A stretch of 64,000 bases of DNA from JAWKHR01 sp041394725. GTDB lineage: Bacteria; Acidobacteriota; Vicinamibacteria; Vicinamibacterales; SCN-69-37. A model generated the notes under the pieces. The model searched no databases, had not been told where the DNA came from, and was given only the letters and a program-made list of their open reading frames with translations. The stretch is from assembly GCA_041394725.1 (NCBI GenBank), contig JAWKHR010000021.1, forward strand, positions 1 to 64,000, in the 5' to 3' direction. A program made the position numbers and the translations under genes. Each line of letters begins with the position of its first letter. Position 1 is the first letter of the stretch. This document shows, piece after piece, positions 32,991-42,350 of the stretch.

Positions 32991-35396
32991 CTCGCGGAGC
33001 GCCGTGACCGGGTCCACGCGTGTCGCGCGTCGCGACGGCACCCAGCTCGCCAGCACCGCGACCGCCAGCAGCAGCGCGGCCACGCCGGCGATCGTCGCCG
33101 GATCACCCGCGCTGACACCGTAGAGGAACGATCCGATCGCCCGCGCCGAGGCCCACGCGCCGACGAGCCCGACCGCCGCGCCCGCCAGCGCGAGCCCCGC
33201 GCCCCAGCGCACAATCGGCCACATCACCTGGCCCGGCGTCGCGCCGAGCGCCACCCGGATGCCGATCTCGCGGCGCCGCTGCGCCACCGAGAAGCTGATC
33301 AGCCCGTAGAGCCCCACCGCCGCCAGCACCAGCGCCACCAGCGCCAGCACGCCGAAGACGAACGTGCGGAACCGCGCGTCGGCCATCGACCGCGTGATGA
33401 GCGCCGGCAGCGTGATGATGTCGGCCAGCGGCAGCTCGGGATCGACCTGGCTCAGCACGGTCCGGATCGCCTCGGTCACCGCCGCGTCCGGCGCCGTGCT
33501 CCGCACCGCGACGTTCGTGAACGGCAGCGTGAACTGCGTGAAGGGCATGTAGACCAGCGCCGGCGGCGGCTCGCGGAGGCCGAGTTGCCGCACGTCGGAC
33601 GCCACGCCCACGATCGTGATCCACGGCTGGCTCGGGTCGCTGTCGAAACTGATCCGGCGGCCGACCGCGGACTCGCCGGGCCAGTAGCGCTCGGCCAGCG
33701 TGCGGCTGACGATGGCGACCCCCGGCGCGTCCGCCGTGTCGCCGATCGCGAAGCCGCGCCCCTCCACGAGATCCACGCCCATCGCCTCGAGGTAGCCCGG
33801 CGAGATCGTCGCCAGGTTCGCGTGCGGCCGTTCGCCGCCGGCCGTCGTCGGCCGGTTCTCCAGATAGAAGGTCCCGGACGCGTTCTGGCCGCGGAACGGA
33901 CCGGGGAACCCCAGCCCGGCCTCCTCGACCTCGCCGCGCGCGTCGAGCGCGTCGAGCAGCCGCTGGTAGAAGCGCACCTGGCTCTCGCCGGTCGGATACC
34001 GGCTCTGCGGGATCGCGATCGAGCCGAGCGTGACGTGATCCGGCCGGTAGCCCGAGTCCACCGCCTGCAGCCGCAGCAGGCTGTTGCCGAGCAGGCCCGC
34101 CGACGTCAGCAGCACCAGCGTCAGCGCCACTTCCAGCACCACCAGCGCGGTGCGGCTGGTCGACCGGCCGCGCGAACTGCCGCGCGCGGCGCGCAGGGCC
34201 GACGCCGCCTCGGCGCGCGCGCCCTGCAGCGCCGGGAGGGCGCCGAAGAGCAGGCTCGCGAGCCCCGCCACCGCGAGCGTCACCAGAGCCACGCGCACGT
34301 CGAGCGCGATCGCGTCGGTGCGCGGCACGGTGGAGGGCAGCAACCGCAGCAGGAGCGTGATCAGCCAGCGGCCGGCGAGCAGGCCCAGCAGGCCGCCGAC
34401 CACCCCGAGCACCAGGCTCTCGGTGAGCAACTGGCGGACCAGGCGGCCCGCCGGCGCGCCGAGCGCCGCCCGCACCGCGAGCTCGCGCTGCCGGCCCGTC
34501 GTCCGCGCGATGAGCAGGCTCGAGATGTTCGCGCACGCGATGAGCAGCACGAGACCGACCCCGGCCTGCAGGATCAGGATCGCGGGCCGCACCGGGCCGA
34601 CGATCTGGTCGTAGAGCGGTCCCGCGACGATGCGCCGCGGCTGGGCGGTGGCGGACCGGCGCGCATCCATGGCCGCGCCGAGCCGGGCCAGGTTGCCGTC
34701 GAGTTCGGCGGTCGTCACGCCCGGCTTCACGCGCGCCACGGCGTCGAAGTAGCGGACGTCCCGGTCGCTCAGGCCGCCCTCGATCGGCGGCGGCGGCGCG
34801 GGCCCGGGCGAGAGCATCCAGAGGTCCGCGTCCTCGGGCCACGCGAACGACGGCGGCATCACGCCGAGGACCACGTGCGGCTGGCCGTTCACGCGGATGG
34901 TGCGGCCCGCCGCGTCGGGGCTGCCGCCGAACGCCTGCCGCCAGGCGGCATCGCTCAGGACGACCGCCTGGTCGGTGCGCCCGCGATCGGACGTCGCGGT
35001 GAACGTCCGCCCGAGCGCCGGCGGCACCTGGAACACGTCGAAGAACCCCACCGTGACGTGCGCGCCCTGGAACTGCAGCGCGGGGCCGTCGGGTCCGATG
35101 AGCGCGAACAGGTCCTGCCGGTACCCGGCGATCGCGCTGAACGACTGATTGTCGCGCTCGATGTCGATGAAGTCGCCGGCGCTGTGGTTGTCGTGGCTGT
35201 CGGACGAAGTGGACGTCCAGACCGCGACGACCCTGTCCGGATCCGGATACGGCAACGGTCGAAGGAGGACGCCGCTCACCACGCTGAAGATCGCCGTGTT
35301 CGCGCCGATGCCGAGCGCGAGCGTGATGACCGCGAGTGCCGCGAATCCCGGGCTCCTCAGGTTGGTACGCAGTCCCACGCGGATGTCATCCCACAT
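32988..35396 (-). CDS. ADOP-type ABC transporter permease
   Basis: This 802-residue duplicated permease starts at the ATG at 35396 (MWDDIRVGLRTNLRSPGF), eight bases after AAGGAG. The first half has LAVITLALGIGANTAIFSVV, the PYPDPDRVVAVW segment and LLIACANISSLLIARTTGRQRE. The second half begins at TALVVLEVALTLVLLTSAGL, with YLEAMGVDLVEGRGF in its periplasmic domain, and ends VGLYGLISFSVAQRRREIGI and RATRVDPVTALRE. No ATPase or PadR gene is adjacent. The TAG stop comes from the outer base pairs of the inverted repeat at 32851-32990. Its transport substrate is unknown. Confidence 0.9.
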   Translation of the reverse strand: MWDDIRVGLRTNLRSPGFAALAVITLALGIGANTAIFSVVSGVLLRPLPYPDPDRVVAVWTSTSSDSHDNHSAGDFIDIERDNQSFSAIAGYRQDLFALIGPDGPALQFQGAHVTVGFFDVFQVPPALGRTFTATSDRGRTDQAVVLSDAAWRQAFGGSPDAAGRTIRVNGQPHVVLGVMPPSFAWPEDADLWMLSPGPAPPPPIEGGLSDRDVRYFDAVARVKPGVTTAELDGNLARLGAAMDARRSATAQPRRIVAGPLYDQIVGPVRPAILILQAGVGLVLLIACANISSLLIARTTGRQRELAVRAALGAPAGRLVRQLLTESLVLGVVGGLLGLLAGRWLITLLLRLLPSTVPRTDAIALDVRVALVTLAVAGLASLLFGALPALQGARAEAASALRAARGSSRGRSTSRTALVVLEVALTLVLLTSAGLLGNSLLRLQAVDSGYRPDHVTLGSIAIPQSRYPTGESQVRFYQRLLDALDARGEVEEAGLGFPGPFRGQNASGTFYLENRPTTAGGERPHANLATISPGYLEAMGVDLVEGRGFAIGDTADAPGVAIVSRTLAERYWPGESAVGRRISFDSDPSQPWITIVGVASDVRQLGLREPPPALVYMPFTQFTLPFTNVAVRSTAPDAAVTEAIRTVLSQVDPELPLADIITLPALITRSMADARFRTFVFGVLALVALVLAAVGLYGLISFSVAQRRREIGIRVALGATPGQVMWPIVRWGAGLALAGAAVGLVGAWASARAIGSFLYGVSAGDPATIAGVAALLLAVAVLASWVPSRRATRVDPVTALRE

Positions 35397-35453
35397 GCTG
35401 TCGACTCCTTCGCTTCTGCCGGCTTCCGACGCCGCGAAGACCGCGCCGGCCGG

Positions 35454-35520
35454 CGGCCGGCGGTCAGGTACCGCACCGCCGGCCGCCCGGCGGTGGTCAG
35501 GCACCGCACAGCCGGCCGGC
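35454..35520. repeat. GC-rich tandem hairpins upstream of the ADOP gene
   Basis: CGGCCGGCGGT at 35454-35464 pairs with 35475-35485, and a diverged second copy (GCGGTG, then GTCAGGCACCGC) follows with a period of about 33 bp. They lie in the divergent region between the ADOP gene and the first PQQ-like gene. The remainder of this 301-bp region (35397-35697) holds only the promoter at 35636. Their function is unknown; attenuation or protein binding are possible. Confidence 0.5.
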
Positions 35521-35635
35521 GCCGGGCAGGCGACCCGTCACGCCCCAGGTGCCGGCCAGCTGCAACGCGCGGGCTCGGGGCACCGTAGGATCGGTCATCG
35601 CGACGTGACGGCGCCCGCGGTTCGTCACCGGCCGG

Positions 35636-35664
35636 TTGACCGGTACGAAGCGTCAGTGTATGGT
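35636..35664 (+). promoter_or_regulatory. Sigma-70-type promoter of the PQQ-like gene cluster
   Basis: TTGACC at 35636-35641 and TATGGT at 35659-35664 are separated by exactly 17 bp. Transcription would start near 35671, 27 bases before the ATG at 35698. The local drop in GC supports a promoter. It would drive the three tandem PQQ-propeller-like genes. Confidence 0.6.
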
Positions 35665-35697
35665 CGCCGTAAGTTCAATATTTCCCAAGATTTGACG

Positions 35698-37950
35698 ATG
35701 ATGACACGCCTGCTGTTCAGCGCGCGGTTCCACCGGTCCGGCCTGCGGCCGGTCCTCGTGGCGTTCTCGATCCTCGCGGGGCTCGCGGTCCTGCACGCCA
35801 GCGACTGGCGCGAATGGCGTGGGGCGTCGCGCGACGGCACGTCGGCGGAGACGAACCTGCCCTCGTCGTGGTCGCCGTCCGGGGAGAACGTCGCGTGGAC
35901 GCTGCCGTTCGGCGGCCGGTCGACGCCGGTGGTCTTCGGCAATCGCCTCTACCTGCAGACGAGCACGACCGGCGACGTGTCGCGCACGCAGGAACGACTG
36001 GTCGCGGTGGACGTGGACACGGGCCGCGTGGTCTGGGAGCACGCGTTCAACATCTACCTGAGCGACGTGCCGCAGCATCGCACCGGCTGGGCGTCGCCGG
36101 CCATCGATCCCGACACGGGCAACGTGATCGTCTTCACCGTCGGCGCCGAGCTGGCGGCGCTCGCGCCCGACGGCCGCGTGCTCTGGACGCGGTCGCTGCC
36201 CGAGGAGTACGGCGCGATCACGACGCACGGCGGGCGCACGACGTCGCCGATCATCGAGGGCGACCTCGTCATCCTCAACACGCTGCTGATGGGCTGGGGC
36301 GATCTCGCGCGGCCCGGCAACCGGTACTTCGCCTTCGACAAGCGGACCGGGCAGACGGTCTGGATCAGCTCGCCGCAGAGCAAGCACTACGACACGAACT
36401 ACGCGTCGCCCATCGTCCAGACCATCGACGGCCAGCGGCTGCTCATCGTCGGCGGCACGGACGGCACGTTCCACGCGATGCAGGTCTCCACCGGCAAGCC
36501 GGTCTGGAGCCTCGAGGTCAGCAAGCGCGCCATCCTCAACGGCGCGGTGTTCCACGACGGCACGCTGTTCATCAGCCACGGCGAGGAGAACATCGACACG
36601 ACCGAGATGGGGATGGTCGCGGCGGTCGATCCGCGCGGCACGGGCGCGCTCGGCGGCGCCGCGCTGAAGTGGAAGACGCTCGGGTTCCTGCCGACGTTCG
36701 CCTCGCCGGTCGTCGACGGGCAGCGGCTCTACTCAGTGGACAACGGCGCGGTGCTCGCCGCGTTCGACCTGGCGAACGGCACCCGGCTCTGGTCGCGCCA
36801 GCTCGGCACGCTGATGAAGGGATCGCCGAGGTGCTGGTGGGCGGAGGCGGATCTACGTCGGCGCGGAGAACGGCAAGTTCTACATCCTCCGGCCGACGGC
36901 GACCGGCGTGGACGTCATCGGCGAAGGACCAGGCTCGACGCCGGTGGACAACCCGGGCCATGATCGCCTCGGCCCGGTGCGGCGATCTTAAACGGGCGGA
37001 TCTACCGTGACGACGATGGGTTCGCCGACGATCGACGGCGCGCCGGTACACCTCTACGCGATCGGCACGCGGCGGGCAGGTGGCGCCGGCGGATCGAGCG
37101 CGCCACGCGGCCAGCGCCGCCACCAGGGCCGGTCGCCCAGGTGCAGGTCTTCCGTGGCGAGGCGCTGCTCGACACGGGCGGGACGCAGCCGGTTCACGAA
37201 AGTTCGGCTGTTCGACGTGAAGGACGCGTTCATCCGCGAGGCGCGCGGCCTCGGTGCGGTGGGCGGTGGACAGGCTGCAGGGCGCGGTGGGCGCCGACGA
37301 CGGCACATGCGGCGCCGGCGTCGGCCGGCACGGCTGGTTTCGTCAAGGCGACGGTCGAAGCGCGACCGGCCAGGCCCGCGTGCGGGTGATTCCGCCGATG
37401 CCATGGCGCTACACGGCTTCGCCGGCGCCACCGGGCCGATGCCGTGGTGGACGGCGAACCTCAAGCTGCAGGCGGCCGAGGTGGACGGCAACGTGGCGAT
37501 GAAGCAGCCGCACGCGACGACACGGTCGGGCGGCGCGCGAGCGTCATCATGGCCGGCCGACTGGTCGGGCTACACGGTCGAGGCCGACGTGCGCAGCACC
37601 GAGTCGCGCCCAGCAGCGCAGCCGACATCGGCCTGATCAACCAGCGCTACATGCTCGTGCTCTTCGGCAACAACCAGCAGCTCGAGCTGCACCAGTGGCA
37701 GGCGGCCGACGAGATGACCGTGCGCGTGCCGTTCGAGTGGGCGCTCGACACCTGGTAGCACACATGAAGTTCGAGGTCGCGCCTCGGGCCGACGGCACGA
37801 CGATCGCGCGCGGCAAGGTCTGGAAGACCAGCGATCGAAACCGGCCGGCTGGACGATCGAGGAAGATCGTCGATCGGCCACCGCCACAACGCGCCCGGCG
37901 TCTACGCCGACAGCTACTCGGACATGTTCGTGGACAACATCCGCGCGTAG
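35698..37950 (+). pseudogene. PQQ-propeller-like secreted protein, frameshifted in its 3' half
   Basis: The first 378 codons are intact. They encode a signal segment (VLVAFSILAGLAVLHA) and a PQQ-type beta-propeller (DWREWRGASRDGTSAETNLP, LVAVDVDTGRVVWEH, RYFAFDKRTGQTVW, VLAAFDLANGTRLWSRQLG). From about 36828 the reading jumps between all three frames at least ten times. The protein stays recognisable: IYVGAENGKFYILRPTATG, VTTMGSPTIDGAPVHLYAIG, VRLFDVKDAFIREARGLGAV, DIGLINQRYMLVLFGNNQQL, MKFEVAPRADGTTIARGKVW and DSYSDMFVDNIRA before TAG at 37948. The C-terminal part may be a LamG-like domain. Stop and next start are correctly spaced, so the gene was probably intact and this copy carries sequence errors. 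True decay is the alternative. Confidence 0.75.
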
Positions 37951-37959
37951 GAACCAGTG

Positions 37960-39399
37960 ATGAAGCTCATTCCGATCATTGCAGCCGTCGCCTTCGCGGG
38001 CGCCGCGACGGCCTCGACCTGACCAAGGGCGTGACCGAGTGGCACATGTGGGGCGGGTCGCCCGACCGGAACATGGTGTCGGATGCCACCGGACTGCCTT
38101 GCCCACCGACTGGGACGTCAAGACCGGCAGGAACATCAAGTGGGTCGCCGCGCTCGGATCCCAAACTGCAACAACCCGACGGTCGCCAACGGCGTCGTGC
38201 TCGTCGGGACGAACAACGAGGCCGCGCGCGGCCCGAATCAGGGCGGTGACCGCGGCGTGCTGATGGCCTTCCGCGAGTCGAACGGCGAGTTCCTCTGGCA
38301 GGCCTCGTTCGAGAAGCTCTCCTCGGGCCGCGCCAACGACTGGCCGTTCCAGGGCATCGCGTCGTCGCCGCTCATCCTGGGCGAGGTGGCCTACTTCATG
38401 TCGAACCGCGCGGAGGTCCTCGCGGTGGACATCCGCGGCTTTCAGGACGGCGAGAACGACGGCCCCTACACGCAGGAGACGGCCACCGGCCCGCACGACG
38501 TGGACATCCTCTGGAAGTTCGACACGATGGAGGAGGTCGGCAACTTCCCGCACAACCTCGCGAACTCGTCGCCGAACTTCCACGAGAACATGCTGTTCCT
38601 CTCGACCGGCAACGGCCAGGACGAGAGCCACGTCCACATCCCGTCGCCGCGCGCGCCCGCGTTGATCGCCCTCGATCGGGTGACGGGCGAACTGCTCTGG
38701 GAGGACGCCTCGCCCGGGGACCGGATCCTGCACGGCCAGTGGTCCACGCCCGCCGTCGGCATGATTGGCGGCGTGCTGCAGGTCGTGCACGGCCAGGGTG
38801 ACGGCTGGATCCGCGGCTTCGACGCGAAGACCGGCCAGAAGCTCTGGGAGTTCGACGCGAACCCCAAGGACTCGGTGTGGCCGCGTACGCGCAACGAGCT
38901 CATCGCTACTCCGGTCATCCACGAGAACGTCGTCTACATCGCGAACGGCCAGGACCCCGAGCACGGCGAGGGCGTCGGGCACATGTACGCGATCGACGGG
39001 ACCAGGCGCGGTGACATCACCGAGTCCGGCCGGATCTGGCACTTCGACAAGATCCGCCGTTCCATCTCCACCGCGTCGATCAAGGACGGCATCATCTACG
39101 AGCCGGACTTCAGCGGGTTCATCCACGCGATCGACGCGAAGACCGGCGAGGAGCTCTGGCAGCACGACATGTTCGCCGCGATGTGGAGCTCGGCCGTCGC
39201 GGTGGACGGCAAGGTGTACGTCGGCGACGAGGACGGCGACATCATCATCCTGCAGCAGGGACGCGAGAAGAAGATCCTCAACGAGGTGAACATGGGCACC
39301 TCGGTCTACTCGAGCATCGTCACGGCCAACGGCGTGATGTACGTGATGACGCGCAACCAGCTCTTCGCCATCCAGGAGGGCGCGCAGCTCGCGCGCTAG
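37960..39399 (+). CDS. PQQ-propeller-like secreted protein, frameshifted near its 5' end
   Basis: The natural start is the ATG at 37960 (MKLIPIIAAVAFAGAATA, a signal peptide), seven bases after AGGA. About three frame changes before 38175 break the frame: LDLTKGVTEWHMWGGSPDRN and TDWDVKTGRNIKWVAALGSQ lie in other frames. From NNPTVANGVVLVGTNNEAAR to the stop the frame is clean. The propeller blades are clear (LIALDRVTGELLWEDASPGD, IRGFDAKTGQKLWEFDANPK, IHAIDAKTGEELWQHDMFAA), ending LFAIQEGAQLAR. It may bind PQQ or be a structural propeller. No dehydrogenase-specific Cys pair is evident to me. It follows the previous gene by 9 bp and precedes the next by 10. Confidence 0.75.
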
Positions 39400-39409
39400 G
39401 CCGATTCCG

Positions 39410-40603
39410 GTGATCCGCCCGGCCCGCCCGCGCCGCCGCGCGGCCGTCGCGGCGGCGCTCGTCGCGATCGCCCTGGCACCCCTGCCGGGGCTCGCCACGC
39501 GCGCCCTGCCGGGGGCCGGACCCGCCGACGGGCAGGCCGGGGCGCGCGCGGCCGACTGGACGCAGTTCCGCCGCACGCCGACGCTCGACGGGCGCACCGA
39601 CGTCGCCCTGCCGGCGACCCTCGACGTGCGCTGGACGCACGACGCGGGATCGCCCGTCGAGTCGTCCGCCGCGATCGCCAATGGCACGGTCTACGTCGGC
39701 ACCTCGGGCGGCGCGCTGCTCGCGCTCGACCTGCGCACCGGCGCGCGGCGCTGGTCCTACATGACCCACCCGGACGTCGGCATCGGCGAGTCCTCGCCGG
39801 CCGTCGCCGACGGCGTCGTCTACATCGGCGACCTGAACGGCACCTTCCACGCCGTGGACGCGGCGACGGGCCGGGCCCGCTGGACCTTCGCGACGAAGGC
39901 CGAGATCAAGTCGTCGCCGGTGGTCGTCGGGAACACCGTGCTCATCGGGTCCTACGACGGCCGGCTCTACGCGCTCGACACCGCGACGGGAACGCCGCGC
40001 TGGGCCTTCGAGACCGGCAACTACGTCCACGCGACGCCCGCGATCTGGAACGGCATCGCCTGGTTCGGCGGGTGCGACGAGGTCTACCACGGCGTGCGCG
40101 TGTCGGACGGCACCCGCGTCTTCGATCTGCCGACGGGCGCCTACACCGCCGCGTCCTCCGCGCTCCACGACGGCGTGGCCTACTTCGGGACGTTCTCCAA
40201 CCAGGTCGTCGCGCTGGATCTGACGACGAAGGCGCTGCGCTGGAGCTTCGAGGATCCCGACCGGCAGTTTCCCTTCTACTCGTCGGCCGCGATCGCCGGC
40301 GACCTGGTGGTGCTCGGCGGGCGCGACAAGGCGGTCCGTGCGATCGACCGGCGGTCGGGCCGGCAGGTCTGGGCGTTCATGACGCGCGCGCGCGTCGACT
40401 CGTCGCCCGCCGTGGCCGGGGACCGGGTGATCGTGGGCGGCGGCGACGGCAAGGTCTACATGCTCGACCTCGCGACCGGCCGGAAGACGTGGGAGTACGA
40501 GACCGGCGCGGGGTTCACGGCCTCGCCCGCGGTGGCAGACGGCCTCGTGGTCGTCGGCGATCTCGACGGCCGGATCCGGGCGTTCGGTCCGGCGGGCCGG
40601 TGA
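39410..40603 (+). CDS. PQQ-binding-like beta-propeller protein
   Basis: This intact 397-residue protein starts at a GTG at 39410. It has a basic N-terminus and signal peptide (RRRAAVAAALVAIALAPLPG), then a complete propeller from DWTQFRRTPTLDGRTDVALP. Blades carry the LDLRTGARRWSYMTH, VDAATGRARWTFATKAEIKS, LDTATGTPRWAFETGNYV, LDLTTKALRWSFEDPD, IDRRSGRQVWAFMTRAR and LDLATGRKTWEYETGAG signatures. It is related to BamB and to quinoprotein domains but lacks a lipobox. It is the third tandem propeller gene, 10 bp after the second, and likely shares their transcript. Role is unknown. Confidence 0.85.
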   Translation: MIRPARPRRRAAVAAALVAIALAPLPGLATRALPGAGPADGQAGARAADWTQFRRTPTLDGRTDVALPATLDVRWTHDAGSPVESSAAIANGTVYVGTSGGALLALDLRTGARRWSYMTHPDVGIGESSPAVADGVVYIGDLNGTFHAVDAATGRARWTFATKAEIKSSPVVVGNTVLIGSYDGRLYALDTATGTPRWAFETGNYVHATPAIWNGIAWFGGCDEVYHGVRVSDGTRVFDLPTGAYTAASSALHDGVAYFGTFSNQVVALDLTTKALRWSFEDPDRQFPFYSSAAIAGDLVVLGGRDKAVRAIDRRSGRQVWAFMTRARVDSSPAVAGDRVIVGGGDGKVYMLDLATGRKTWEYETGAGFTASPAVADGLVVVGDLDGRIRAFGPAGR

Positions 40604-40609
40604 CGGCCG

Positions 40610-40669
40610 GTCGCCGAACGGCCCGTCGCCGAACGGCCCGTCGGTGAACGGCAGGCCGATGAACGGTCG
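40610..40669 (+). repeat. 15-bp tandem repeat, four units
   Basis: Four units (GTCGCCGAACGGCCC twice, then two diverged copies) fill the gap between the converging propeller gene and the small membrane protein gene. They may work as a spacer or weak terminator. Confidence 0.7.
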
Positions 40670-40675
40670 CCGGCG

Positions 40676-41245
40676 TCAGGGCCGGTCGTCGCGGCGTCCG
40701 AGCGTCAGCGCGAGGATGCCGGGCGTCCAGGCGAACGTCCAGGCGGCGAACTGGAGGAGGTAGTTGCGGCCACCCGCGGGCGCGCGACCCCAGAGGGTTC
40801 CGAGCACGAGCGAGAACGCGAGGCCGCCCAGGAACGCGGCCAGCACGCCACGCGAGAGGATCTCGACGGTGGAGCGCGATCGCCGCCGGAGCCAGGTGCC
40901 GTCCAGCCACGCCAGCAGGATCCAGACCGCGGCCCAGGCCGCGACGATGGCGACCTGCCCGATCGCGGGCACCAGCAGGTAGTAGACCATCGCGCCGCCG
41001 ACACCGGCCACGGCCCCGATCGGCAGGCCGGCGATCAGCCGGCCGGCTGCCGCGCCGAGCACGCCGCCGACCGCGCCGAGCAGCACCGCGCCGTGGATCA
41101 CGCCGGCGGCCATCCGGTGCGTGACACCCAGGTCGTACCAGATCCAGTCGCCGGTGGTGGACACGGCGGCGACGACGAGAATGCCGATGACGATGGCCAG
41201 CATGGGGAGCGGCGGACGCCAAGCAGCATATACGACCGGCTTCAC
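40676..41245 (-). CDS. Small integral membrane protein, unknown
   Basis: I do not recognise this 189-residue protein. It has five likely membrane segments: PMLAIVIGILVVAAVSTTG, VIHGAVLLGAVGGVLGAAAG, GAVAGVGGAMVYYLLVPAIG, VAIVAAWAAVWILLAWL and GVLAAFLGGLAFSLVLGTLW. A motif DWIWYDLGVTHRMAAG lies after the first and RNYLLQFAAWTFAW before the last. It is transcribed away from the TRAP transporter genes and lies alone. Codon use is typical of the window, so the gene is probably real. Confidence 0.75.
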   Translation of the reverse strand: MKPVVYAAWRPPLPMLAIVIGILVVAAVSTTGDWIWYDLGVTHRMAAGVIHGAVLLGAVGGVLGAAAGRLIAGLPIGAVAGVGGAMVYYLLVPAIGQVAIVAAWAAVWILLAWLDGTWLRRRSRSTVEILSRGVLAAFLGGLAFSLVLGTLWGRAPAGGRNYLLQFAAWTFAWTPGILALTLGRRDDRP

Positions 41246-41258
41246 GCGGCTGTTCGCT

Positions 41259-41264
41259 TAGAAT
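41259..41264 (+). promoter_or_regulatory. Possible -10 element of the TAXI-TRAP operon
   Basis: TAGAAT is the best -10 match in the 89-bp divergent region. Transcription would begin about 65 bases before the ATG at 41335. I see no good -35 at the right distance. Confidence 0.3.
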
Positions 41265-41334
41265 GGCGGGGTTCTCCGAGTGGACCGTCGTGTGGCCCCG
41301 CCGCGCCGAGCGCGGTGCCGGGGCAGGGAGACTC

Positions 41335-42300
41335 ATGCGTCGAGCGGGTGCGGCAATCACGGGACTGGCGCTGGCGGTGGTGCTGGCGGCGTGCGGCGGA
41401 GGATCGGCCGGGCGCGCGTTCATCAGCATCGGCACCGCGCCGATCGGCGGCGCGTTCTTCGTCGTCGGATCCGCGCTGGCCGAAGTGCTCGGCGCGGCGA
41501 CGGCCGACCGTGGCTGGCAGGTCAACGCGGAGAACACCAGCGGGTCGCAGGAGAACATCCGCCGCCTCGATCAGGGTGAGCTCCAGTTCGCGCTGTCGAA
41601 CGCCGCGATCACGTACTTCGCCGTCCGCGGCACCGAGGGCTGGGACAAGGCGTATCCGATGCGCTCGGTGATGACGCTCGCGCCGAACGTGGCGCTCTTC
41701 CTCACGAAGTCCGGGTCGGGCATCACGCGCATCGTTGATCTCAAGGGCAAGCGCGTCGTGATCGGCCCGGCCGGCGCCGGGTTCGAGTATTTCGTCCGGC
41801 CGATCCTCCAGGCGCACGGCGTCGGTTACGACGAGCTGACCGCGCTCAACGCCACGCAGCAGGCCGCGGTCGACCTGCTCACGGACGGGTCGGCCGACGC
41901 GGTCTTCCTCGGCGGCGCGATTCCGACCGCGTCGATCACCCAGGCCGCCGCCACGCTCGACCTCGTCTTCATCCCGTTCGACCCGGACGCGAAGGCGGCG
42001 CTCGCGCGCGACTACCTCTTCTTCTCGCCGGCGACGATCCCGGCCGGGACGTATCGCAACCAGGCGGAGCCGTTCGACGGGCTCGACGTGGGGTCGATGC
42101 ACCTCATCACGGCGGACGCCACCGACGAGGCGCTGGTCTACGAGGTCACGAAGCAGCTCTACGAGCACCGGGACCAGGTCACCGCGAAGCACCCGGCCGG
42201 GCGCGCGATCAACCCGCGGAACGTGGTCCGCGACACCGGCACGCCGTTCCATCCGGGCGCGATCCGGTACTACCGGGAGATCGGCATCTGGCCGCAGTAG
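41335..42300 (+). CDS. TAXI-family TRAP transporter solute-binding lipoprotein
   Basis: This 321-residue protein starts at the ATG at 41335 with GGGAG six bases upstream. The lipoprotein signal AITGLALAVVLAACGGG predicts lipidation near Cys19. The mature part begins with the TAXI signature (FISIGTAPIGGAFFVVGSAL) and has ENTSGSQENIRRLDQGELQF and DLKGKRVVIGPAGAGFEYFV. TAXI proteins deliver a substrate to the fused TRAP permease, which is encoded 50 bp downstream. Known TAXI substrates include organic acids and amino acids, but the specificity here cannot be read. The C-terminus is AIRYYREIGIWPQ. Confidence 0.92.
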   Translation: MRRAGAAITGLALAVVLAACGGGSAGRAFISIGTAPIGGAFFVVGSALAEVLGAATADRGWQVNAENTSGSQENIRRLDQGELQFALSNAAITYFAVRGTEGWDKAYPMRSVMTLAPNVALFLTKSGSGITRIVDLKGKRVVIGPAGAGFEYFVRPILQAHGVGYDELTALNATQQAAVDLLTDGSADAVFLGGAIPTASITQAAATLDLVFIPFDPDAKAALARDYLFFSPATIPAGTYRNQAEPFDGLDVGSMHLITADATDEALVYEVTKQLYEHRDQVTAKHPAGRAINPRNVVRDTGTPFHPGAIRYYREIGIWPQ

Positions 42301-42350
42301 CCGCGCGGTCGGCGGCCGGCCGCGGGCCCCGGGCGGGTGCGTCGTCGCCG

